From positions 1 through 5,306 of the forward strand of contig JACPVB010000113.1 in assembly GCA_016191985.1 (NCBI GenBank): a stretch of 5,306 nucleotides of DNA, in the 5' to 3' direction. This document shows positions 1 to 5,306 of this stretch, in pieces. Origin of the DNA: Chloroflexota bacterium (lineage in GTDB: Bacteria; Chloroflexota; Anaerolineae; Anaerolineales; Villigracilaceae). A program made the translations under genes and the position numbers. The notes below the pieces were generated by a model. It saw only the letters and a program-made list of their open reading frames with translations, searched no databases and was not told the origin of the DNA. Each line of letters opens with the position of its first letter. Positions within the stretch are counted from its first letter, which is position 1.

Positions 1-839
1 ACCGCCAATTGCTCGGGAATACGAATACCCCGACGGAAAGCCTCCCGCAAAACGCTCAAAGCCATTTGATCGTTGGCGACGAAGACCGCGTCGATATCCG
101 GGAATGACTCAAGCAGCTGAATAAAGGCCTGTCCCCCGCTGGAAGATGACCAGTTGCCTTCGACACAATGCTGATCTGAAGGTTCATACCCCGCAGATTT
201 GAGAGTCTCGCGCCAGCCGCGCTTGCGTTCATCCGCTTCCCACCAGCGCAGCGGCCCGGAAATATGCCCGATTTTTTTCCGCCCACAATCCAACAGGTGC
301 TGTACCGCCATTACCGCGCCTTGAAAGTTATCCGTTGAGACACTCGAAATACTGGCGCGCGGTTGCATGGCGAGGAATAAGACCGGCACGGTGATTTTTG
401 TCTTCTGTTCCTCGACCCAGGCATGGTTATCGCCAATTTCCGGGGCCACCCACAATATTCCATCCACCTGACGGGCAAGCAGTGAATCAATCACATCATC
501 CATGCTATTGGCGTTGAAGTTATCGAGTTCTTTCATCAACAACATGTAGCCAAATTCATCCGCTTTATCGGCTATGCCATTGATCGTACGGGATGGCCCG
601 ATGTATTTCAATCCAAAGGTAACCACCCCCAGGGTAAAACTGCGCTGCTGACTTAAACTACGCGCCAAAGCGCTGGGGTTATAACCCAACTGCCTGACGA
701 CTGCTTCCACCCGTTGACGAGTTTCTTTAGAAACATAAGAAAACTTGTTCATCACGCGCGAAACCGTCTGGGTGGAGACACCCGCTGCCTGCGCAACATC
801 CTTAATTGTGATACGTTTTCTTCGTTCGGAAGAGATCAA
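1..839 (-). CDS. LacI/GalR-family transcriptional repressor, 3' end cut by window edge
   Basis: Cytoplasmic DNA-binding repressor that should release its operator when it binds a sugar or sugar derivative. The first 279 residues are visible. Residues 10-31 form the LacI helix-turn-helix (ITIKDVAQAAGVSTQTVSRV), and the hinge helix NPSALARSLS lies at about 54-63. A periplasmic-binding-protein type I core follows, with family signatures DNFQGAVMAVQHLL, KKIGHISGP and FVANDQMALSVL. Family members run to about 330-345 residues, so roughly the last 55-65 lie beyond position 1. I chose the TTG at 837-839: an in-frame TAA lies upstream, no ATG or GTG falls between that stop and the helix-turn-helix, and AAGGA sits 7 nt before the TTG. 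A perfect palindrome 20 nt upstream suggests autoregulation. The effector cannot be read from the sequence; a galactose-related sugar is only a guess from the neighbouring YtfQ-like protein. Confidence 0.93.
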   Translation of the reverse strand, partial: MISSERRKRITIKDVAQAAGVSTQTVSRVMNKFSYVSKETRQRVEAVVRQLGYNPSALARSLSQQRSFTLGVVTFGLKYIGPSRTINGIADKADEFGYMLLMKELDNFNANSMDDVIDSLLARQVDGILWVAPEIGDNHAWVEEQKTKITVPVLFLAMQPRASISSVSTDNFQGAVMAVQHLLDCGRKKIGHISGPLRWWEADERKRGWRETLKSAGYEPSDQHCVEGNWSSSSGGQAFIQLLESFPDIDAVFVANDQMALSVLREAFRRGIRIPEQLA

Positions 840-846
840 AGCATTA

Positions 847-851
847 TCCTT
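847..851 (-). promoter_or_regulatory. Ribosome-binding site of the lacI-type gene
   Basis: AAGGA on the minus strand, 7 nt before the TTG at 837-839. It decides the start. The ATG at 842-844, only 2 nt away from it, is out of frame and reads ATG CTT TGA, stopping at once. Confidence 0.7.
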
Positions 852-858
852 TTGGGTA

Positions 859-874
859 ATGTTATCGATAACAT
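859..874. promoter_or_regulatory. LacI-family operator, perfect 16-bp palindrome
   Basis: ATGTTATCGATAACAT is identical to its own reverse complement over 16 bases. A central CG flanked by symmetric arms is the classic layout of LacI/GalR-family operators, and the site resembles those of GntR-type members. It lies between the probable promoter and the TTG start of the LacI-type gene, where bound repressor would block initiation or early elongation. Autoregulation is therefore inferred. Binding by this particular repressor is not shown by the sequence. Confidence 0.75.
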
Positions 875-878
875 ATTA
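873..878 (-). promoter_or_regulatory. Candidate -10 element for the lacI-type gene
   Basis: TAATAT on the minus strand matches 4 of 6 bases of the sigma-70 TATAAT consensus, lies in an AT-rich stretch and overlaps the edge of the palindromic operator. No convincing -35 box is seen at 16-18 nt spacing, so this is tentative. Confidence 0.25.
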
Positions 879-960
879 TTAACAAAATAACCCTTTACGC
901 TTCGGAAAACCATGTTTTCTTTTTCGGAAGAAGTCGATTTTTATATTGCACAAACGAAAT

Positions 961-996
961 AAAAAATCTGCCATCGCAAGTGATGGCAGATTTTTT
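961..996. terminator. Intrinsic terminator, symmetric and probably bidirectional
   Basis: An inverted repeat pairs 961-975 with 982-996: 15 bp, with core TCTGCCATC/GATGGCAGA and a 6-nt loop GCAAGT. A run of A on one side and T on the other gives a U-tract to a transcript from either strand. On the minus strand it lies about 50 nt past the stop of the sugar-binding-protein gene and upstream of the LacI-type gene. It should end the regulator-kinase-binding-protein transcript and separate it from the repressor unit. Confidence 0.88.
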
Positions 997-1047
997 TCGA
1001 AAAGGGTTAAATTTCTTTTGATGGTTTTATCCTGTAGGCTCCGATCG

Positions 1048-2046
1048 TCAGTATTTGCGGGTTGGCAAAATCTCGCTGGCGTCTTTGGGGAAGAAAATAC
1101 CCTCGATTGATGGAACCCACTTGGGAACAGGTTGGCCATTGACTACTTTCAAAGCCAGTTCAAAAAATTGCGGACCCAGCAGGGGGTTGCACTCCACTGT
1201 CACATTTAGTTTGCCGGCGATCATCGCTTCAAACGCGCCTCGGGCTGCATCTATTGAAACAATCTTGATATCCTCTCCAGGCTTGAGACCATACTCTTCG
1301 ATTGCCTCGATTGCGCCAAGCGCCATATCGTCGTTATGGGCATAGACCGCCGTGATTTTATTGCCATATTTTTGCAGGAACGCCGTCATGACTTCCTTGC
1401 CCCTGGCACGCGTAAAATCGCCGGATTGCGAATCGATGATCTGCATCTCAGGGTAATTTTTTAAAATCTCTCGAAAGCCTGTATATCGGTCATTTGCAGG
1501 AGCGGAGCCGATGGTGCCTACTAACTCAACAATATTGGCCTTCCCAGCTACCAGTTCCGCCATGACCCGCGCAGCCTTGCGGCCTTCTTCAAGGAAATCC
1601 GAGCCCAGGTAGGATACATAAAGGTCTTCCGGAACCGCCGCACGCCGATCCACTATGATGATGGGGATGCCTGCTGCTTTGGCTTCCCGAAAAACTTCTT
1701 CCCAACCCGTTTCGACAATGGGCGATATTCCGATAACATCCACCTTCTGGATGATGAACTTGCGCACCGCCTCGATCTGGTTTTCCTGCTTTTGCTGGGC
1801 ATCCAGAAAGCGCAGTTCCACGCCCAATTCTTCAGCCGTTTCCTTGATGGAAATGGTGTTCGCAGCGCGCCACTCACTTTCGGCTCCCAATTGTGCATAA
1901 CCGATGATCAAGTCCTCGTATTTTTTCTCGGGCTTGGCGGCGTCCGGCTGAAGGGTGGATAATGAATCAGGTTTTTGAGAGCAGCCCCAAGGTCCAAGAA
2001 TAGAGGCGAGGATTGCCCCCAAAAACAGGATGCGTGAAATCTTCAT
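1048..2046 (-). CDS. YtfQ-like sugar-binding protein, probable sensory partner of the adjacent kinase
   Basis: Secreted sugar-binding protein of 332 residues, periplasmic-binding-protein type I fold, ribose/galactofuranose-binding branch. From memory of E. coli YtfQ (galactofuranose-binding protein of an ABC importer) the match is strong and collinear: GAESEWRAANT (54-64), QQKQENQIEAVR (84-95), PIVETGWEEV (109-118), VDRR (132-135), SQSGDFTRARGKEVM (206-220), YAHNDDMALGAIEAI (235-249) and IVSIDA (262-267). Residues 1-21 are a signal peptide (MKIS, then a hydrophobic stretch) ending at Cys22, so it is probably a lipoprotein, although PWG before the cysteine is a poor lipobox. A hydrophilic linker runs to about residue 44. 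I chose the ATG at 2044-2046 because the signal peptide begins there and AGGAG lies 9 nt upstream. The start overlaps the kinase stop by one base, and no transporter subunit gene follows. A sensory role is therefore favoured over transport, though it could still serve an importer encoded elsewhere. Confidence 0.93.
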   Translation of the reverse strand: MKISRILFLGAILASILGPWGCSQKPDSLSTLQPDAAKPEKKYEDLIIGYAQLGAESEWRAANTISIKETAEELGVELRFLDAQQKQENQIEAVRKFIIQKVDVIGISPIVETGWEEVFREAKAAGIPIIIVDRRAAVPEDLYVSYLGSDFLEEGRKAARVMAELVAGKANIVELVGTIGSAPANDRYTGFREILKNYPEMQIIDSQSGDFTRARGKEVMTAFLQKYGNKITAVYAHNDDMALGAIEAIEEYGLKPGEDIKIVSIDAARGAFEAMIAGKLNVTVECNPLLGPQFFELALKVVNGQPVPKWVPSIEGIFFPKDASEILPTRKY

Positions 2047-3668
2047 CAAAAGGTGCTCCTCGAATCTTTCAACAACGGTTCCTGATTCTGACCATTGACA
2101 GAATCTTTGTCTGGGAGAGCGTTCTCCATTTTGGCCGGGATTACCAGGGTTACACAAGTGCCAGTGGTATATTCGCTTTGGACAGAAATGCCATAGGGTT
2201 TTCCGTAATACAACCTGATGCGTTTGTTGACATTGCCAAGCCCAAAACCGCTTTCCAACTTGATGTCACCCGAGTCTTCCTCCAACTCGGCGCGTAGTTG
2301 AGTCAGTTTTTCTGGCGTGAAGCCGATCCCATCATCTTCAACTTCGAGCAGGACTTCGTCTTCGCCCTTCCGCCTGGCGCGCACATGGATGGTGCCTTTT
2401 TGTCGTTTGTTCTTGATGCCATGATAAAGAGCATTTTCCACCAGCGGTTGAAGAAGAAGTTTCAAGATGGTATTCTCGGCCACATCCTCCTCCACCTCGA
2501 TTTTGAAATCCAGAATATCGCGATAACGCATCCTTTGAATGGTCAGGTAGCTTCTGATGCGTTCCACTTCTTCACCAATCGTAATCCAGTCCATGCCTTT
2601 GCTAAGGCTGATACGAAAGAAATTCGATAGCGCACTGACGATCTTAACCACCTGGTCGGTCTTCTTGGATTCCGCCATCCAGATGATCGTATCGAGAGTG
2701 TTATAAAGAAAGTGAGGGTTGATCTGAGCTTGCAGCGCGCGCAGTTCGGCCTTTTTAAGATTTTCCTGTTCGTTGATTTTAGAATCCAGGAGTTCTTTGA
2801 TCTTGCCAATCATGATGTTGAAACTCATGCCCAACTCGGTAATTTCATCCACATTGTCGCTGGTCATCAACGCTTGCAGATCGTTTTTAGTAATGGTGGT
2901 GGTCACATCGTGCAATTTCTTGATGGGGGTATAAATGCTCCTGGATAAACTCCAGGCCGCCACCACCGAAAACCCCACGGCGCTAAAAATCAAAATGATG
3001 GAAAAGATCTGCCAGCGCACAAAGCTTTCGCGCATCAGTTGGTATTGACCTTCTGTGCGATGCACCTCGAACAGCACATAATTCTGAACAACCTCCTCCA
3101 GTACGGAAGTTACAAAACGGATATTTTCCAGGACCGCCTCATTTTCAGCGGCAGTGCTGTTATGGGCGATTTTGTCGCCCATTTGGTCTACATATTCCTG
3201 GAGCGATTGCAACGTGCGGAGAATCAAATCCAGTTTGACTTTGGCTCTCTGCGAATCGGTATTCTCCATCATCCAGCGTACTTTGGTGTTGACGTTGTCA
3301 ATGATCTCATATTGATTCCCATCCGAAAACTTGACTTTCCCGGATACGATCTTCCACATTTCGTTGTCGATATCCGGCTTGATACTGCCGCTGATGCTGT
3401 TGGCGGTTGTAATGTTTGTGATAATGGCATCGTACTGACGGCTGTAACTAAGCACTTGCATCATCGAAACAACATTTGTGGTGCCCATGAGCAGGATGAC
3501 AATGCAAAGCGAAGCCAGGATTTTCGTACGAATCGACAGGTTGATCCCGGCAATAAAATCGGCCAGTGGGCCAAAATATTTGAGCGAAGATTTTCCAGTC
3601 GAATCCGCCTGTAAACTTATTCTGGTTAGAAATTGCCTGAAACCGGGCGTTGCTGTTTTTTGAGTCAC
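2046..3668 (-). CDS. YesM/LytS-type membrane sensor histidine kinase
   Basis: Sensor kinase of 540 residues that should phosphorylate the response regulator encoded just upstream. In order: an N-terminal cytoplasmic stretch of about 46 residues; membrane segment 1 (about 47-68); an extracellular region (about 70-217), largely helical in appearance; membrane segment 2 (about 218-240); a HAMP linker (about 241-293); the His_kinase domain (PF06580 type) with QAQINPHFLYNTLD holding the predicted phospho-acceptor His319; and a HATPase_c domain. The latter shows an N box (PLVENALYHGIKN, Asn412), a G1 box (EDDGIGF, 444-450) and a G2 box (GFGLGNVNKRI, 474-484), so it should be active. I chose the GTG at 3666-3668 because AGGAG lies 6 nt upstream. 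An in-frame TTG five codons earlier has no such site. The regulator stop is 21 nt upstream, and the kinase stop overlaps the sugar-binding-protein start (TGATG). The helical extracellular domain may receive that protein; this is inference. Confidence 0.94.
   Translation of the reverse strand: MTQKTATPGFRQFLTRISLQADSTGKSSLKYFGPLADFIAGINLSIRTKILASLCIVILLMGTTNVVSMMQVLSYSRQYDAIITNITTANSISGSIKPDIDNEMWKIVSGKVKFSDGNQYEIIDNVNTKVRWMMENTDSQRAKVKLDLILRTLQSLQEYVDQMGDKIAHNSTAAENEAVLENIRFVTSVLEEVVQNYVLFEVHRTEGQYQLMRESFVRWQIFSIILIFSAVGFSVVAAWSLSRSIYTPIKKLHDVTTTITKNDLQALMTSDNVDEITELGMSFNIMIGKIKELLDSKINEQENLKKAELRALQAQINPHFLYNTLDTIIWMAESKKTDQVVKIVSALSNFFRISLSKGMDWITIGEEVERIRSYLTIQRMRYRDILDFKIEVEEDVAENTILKLLLQPLVENALYHGIKNKRQKGTIHVRARRKGEDEVLLEVEDDGIGFTPEKLTQLRAELEEDSGDIKLESGFGLGNVNKRIRLYYGKPYGISVQSEYTTGTCVTLVIPAKMENALPDKDSVNGQNQEPLLKDSRSTF
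2056..2060 (-). promoter_or_regulatory. Ribosome-binding site of the sugar-binding-protein gene
   Basis: AGGAG on the minus strand, 9 nt before the ATG at 2044-2046 and inside the last codons of the kinase gene. It supports the internal start MKIS over the upstream in-frame extension, which would place the signal peptide inside the protein. Confidence 0.7.
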
Positions 3669-3674
3669 GTCATT

Positions 3675-3679
3675 CTCCT
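3675..3679 (-). promoter_or_regulatory. Ribosome-binding site that selects the GTG start of the kinase
   Basis: AGGAG on the minus strand, 6 nt before the GTG at 3666-3668. It falls inside the coding stretch that would exist if the upstream TTG at 3681-3683 were used, and that TTG has no purine-rich site in front of it. An out-of-frame ATG in between reads ATG ACG TGA and cannot be the start. Confidence 0.65.
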
Positions 3680-3689
3680 GCAAAGGCGG

Positions 3690-5264
3690 CTACATCTGTG
3701 ATCGGAATTCCATGGGGGAGAGACCGGTATTTTTTTTGAAGACGGAACTGAAATAATGCGGGTCGTTATAACCGACCTGATAAGCGATATCAGCCGACCT
3801 TAAAGCCGTCATGCGCAGCAATTCCTTTGCTTTTTTAATGCGAATTTCAGTCAGATATTCCTTGAAGGTCTGATGGGTTTCCTGGCTGAACACAACGCTA
3901 AAGTGACTGGCGCTGAGATTTGCCTGGGCGGCGACTTCATTGAGTGAAAGTTCCGGGTTCGTATAATGATGTTCGATGTATTCCCTGGCCTGGCGAATTA
4001 AATTTCTATATTGACCATTGGGCTGACTGTCTCGATAGGCCAGCGCGCTGGATAGTATCTTATACGCTTGTTCCTGTAGTTGATCTATCGTCTTGATGTT
4101 TGACATGGTCATTTCGATGGAGTTCAACTCCGGGATCACATTGTCGACATCCCCGCCCAGGTCGTTCACCAGTTTGGCGGTCGCCAGAACCACATCCACA
4201 AAAATATAATTCTTGATCAGGTTTGATTTCAGCGCTGTTTCACCCAGCGGGCGGATGTACGCGTTAAAGAATTCACTAAACCCGTCCTTCACGCCGCAGC
4301 GTAGATAATTTTCAACCGCCGATTTATCCACCTTAAGCAATTCCGCCCGCTCGACAGCCTGATTCAACCCGGATTTACTTTCACCGGCTGGAGACTGCAT
4401 ATTCACCAGGGCCTCAACAAAAGACTGGTAAATATCTGCTACACGTTTTTTGGAAGTCCCAACCCCGATGGTCACCTGATAGCGGGTCTTCGCCACCGCC
4501 TGCCTGATCTCTTCCAAGAGCAAATCGCGCTCCTCTTCGAGATATTCCGAGGTGCTCCCTTTTATCATTAAGATCAGGTCACCCCAATCCCTTTTCAGCA
4601 CAAAAATATCCGGATTCCTTTCGGCTAACTGTATTACGATCTTCTGTACCCGCTGGAATTCATCGTAATCATACTGCTCGGTACGGTCCCCTAATTCAAA
4701 TTTCAAGATCACAACCAAATAATATCTGGCGATGAAGTCCAGTCCCAGTATCTGTCCTTTTTCAATGGCCTCCGTTGGAGAAACTGCGCCTACAACCAGT
4801 TTGAACAACAACCTTTCGCGAAGCGTGGCCTGATTTTCTTCCATCTGTTCCTGAAGTTTTATGAGCCTGGCTTGTTCTTTTCTTTCCTGGTCCAGTTGCA
4901 GGGTAAGTTTCTGGAGCACGTTATGCAGTTTGTGCACTGTGACGGGCTTCAACAGGTAATCGGTAACCCCGAGACCAATGGCTTCCTGGGCATATTCAAA
5001 TTCGTCATGACCGCTGAGAATGATAATTTTCACCCAGGGCATGCGTTCCCGTACAATTTTGCTCAGCTGCAGGCCATCCATGAACGGCATCTTGATATCG
5101 GTAATCAACACATCCGGCTGGATCGCACGCAACAGCGGCAGGGCCATTTCCCCATCAGCCGCCTCACCGCAATATTCAAATCCATTGGCTTGCCAGTCCA
5201 CATTATCGCGGATGCCTTCGCGAGTAATTATTTCATCTTCGACAAAAAAGACTTTGTAGGACAT
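3690..5264 (-). CDS. YesN-type response regulator: receiver domain plus AraC-family DNA-binding domain
   Basis: Cytoplasmic transcription regulator of 524 residues, presumably phosphorylated by the kinase encoded next to it. The receiver domain is residues 1-120: acidic pocket E9-D10, phospho-acceptor Asp56 in DVLITDIKMPFMDG, Ser84 in LSGHDEF, Tyr103, and Lys106 before Pro107. All switch residues are present. A charged, probably coiled-coil linker spans about 115-155. The middle region (about 150-400) is the poorly conserved part of YesN-like proteins. Its 180-270 stretch (YYLVVILKFE, then YQVTIGVGTSKK) looks like a degenerate GGDEF/cyclase-like fold without catalytic motifs. The AraC domain is residues 421-524, with LSLNEVAAQANLSASHF as first helix-turn-helix and IAYQVGYNDPHYFSSVFKK as second, ending in LSPMEFR. 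I chose the ATG at 5262-5264 (MSYKVFFVEDE) because AAGGA lies 8 nt upstream. The ATG three codons earlier overlaps that site. Such regulators usually activate sugar uptake or hydrolase genes; the targets are not in this window. Confidence 0.95.
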   Translation of the reverse strand: MSYKVFFVEDEIITREGIRDNVDWQANGFEYCGEAADGEMALPLLRAIQPDVLITDIKMPFMDGLQLSKIVRERMPWVKIIILSGHDEFEYAQEAIGLGVTDYLLKPVTVHKLHNVLQKLTLQLDQERKEQARLIKLQEQMEENQATLRERLLFKLVVGAVSPTEAIEKGQILGLDFIARYYLVVILKFELGDRTEQYDYDEFQRVQKIVIQLAERNPDIFVLKRDWGDLILMIKGSTSEYLEEERDLLLEEIRQAVAKTRYQVTIGVGTSKKRVADIYQSFVEALVNMQSPAGESKSGLNQAVERAELLKVDKSAVENYLRCGVKDGFSEFFNAYIRPLGETALKSNLIKNYIFVDVVLATAKLVNDLGGDVDNVIPELNSIEMTMSNIKTIDQLQEQAYKILSSALAYRDSQPNGQYRNLIRQAREYIEHHYTNPELSLNEVAAQANLSASHFSVVFSQETHQTFKEYLTEIRIKKAKELLRMTALRSADIAYQVGYNDPHYFSSVFKKNTGLSPMEFRSQM

Positions 5265-5272
5265 ATTCGCCA

Positions 5273-5277
5273 TCCTT
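5273..5277 (-). promoter_or_regulatory. Ribosome-binding site that selects the response-regulator start
   Basis: AAGGA on the minus strand, 8 nt before the ATG at 5262-5264. It runs into the upstream in-frame ATG at 5271-5273, leaving that codon no spacing of its own. Confidence 0.6.
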
Positions 5278-5306
5278 TTTAAAGCATTTTACTCCATACA
5301 TGACAC
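5278..5306 (-). other. Leader upstream of the operon, cut by the window edge
   Basis: Only about 30 nt upstream of the ribosome-binding site are visible. The minus strand carries a TAAAAT that could be a -10 box, but the matching -35 position is outside the window, so no promoter is called. No operator-like repeat is seen in this short piece. Confidence 0.3.

Noticed and set aside
961..996. The hairpin as a riboswitch or small RNA.
   Set aside because: It is a single perfect stem with a small loop flanked by A and T runs, located just past a stop codon. A terminator explains all of it.
879..1139. Minus-strand open frame of 86 codons across the terminator and the 3' end of the binding-protein gene.
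   Set aside because: It reads through the terminator hairpin, overlaps the binding-protein gene in another frame and matches no family I recognise.
2047..2157. N-terminal extension of the sugar-binding protein by 37 residues, upstream of MKIS.
   Set aside because: It overlaps the end of the kinase in another frame, is unlike any signal peptide and would bury the real one.
3039..3614. Plus-strand open frame of 191 codons opposite the kinase, and similar plus-strand frames at 4872-5282 and 2298-2630.
   Set aside because: They lie antisense to clearly conserved domains, have no ribosome-binding site that I can see, and show no recognisable family.
3666..3683. Kinase start at the upstream TTG (3681-3683).
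   Set aside because: No ribosome-binding site precedes it, and the good AGGAG site would lie inside the gene. The GTG at 3666-3668 is better placed.
5262..5273. Start of the response regulator at the first ATG (5271-5273), adding Met-Ala-Asn.
   Set aside because: The AAGGA site overlaps this codon and is correctly spaced only for the ATG at 5262-5264. Receiver domains typically begin a few residues before the acidic pocket, as MSYKV does.
5279..5295. Two-codon open frame (ATG CTT TAA) with GGAG 4 nt before it in the leader of the response regulator.
   Set aside because: Too short to separate from chance, and the leader is cut by the window edge.

Overview
The window holds four protein genes, all on the minus strand, from a bacterium. 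In transcription order (right to left) they are a YesN-type response regulator (3690-5264), a YesM/LytS-type membrane histidine kinase (2046-3668), a secreted sugar-binding protein closely resembling E. coli YtfQ (1048-2046), and, after a terminator, a LacI-family repressor that runs off the left edge (1-839). No RNA gene, mobile element, CRISPR array or antisense gene could be supported.

The organism is not fixed by the sequence. A YesN/YesM pair with a lipoprotein-like sugar-binding protein and a LacI repressor is typical of heterotrophic sugar-using Chloroflexota (Anaerolineae) and Firmicutes. Moderate base composition and mixed ATG/GTG/TTG starts fit either. An Anaerolineae-like source is my guess, at low confidence.

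Region 1044-5264 looks like one operon. The regulator and kinase genes are 21 nt apart. The kinase stop and the binding-protein start share one base (TGATG at 2044-2048), which suggests translational coupling. The binding-protein gene is followed by a strong, symmetric hairpin terminator (961-996). No ABC ATPase or permease gene follows it. The simplest reading is a three-component sugar sensor: the binding protein captures a sugar outside the membrane and docks on the kinase, the kinase phosphorylates the AraC-type regulator, and the regulator activates target genes elsewhere. The closest described design I know is XylFII-LytS-YesN for xylose in Clostridium. Here the binding protein is of the galactofuranose (YtfQ) type instead.

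Region 1-960 is a separate transcription unit for the LacI-type repressor. It has a TTG start with a good ribosome-binding site, and a perfect 16-bp palindrome with a central CG just upstream, which is very probably its own operator. The locus therefore pairs an extracellular sugar sensor with an intracellular one, both built on the periplasmic-binding-protein type I fold.
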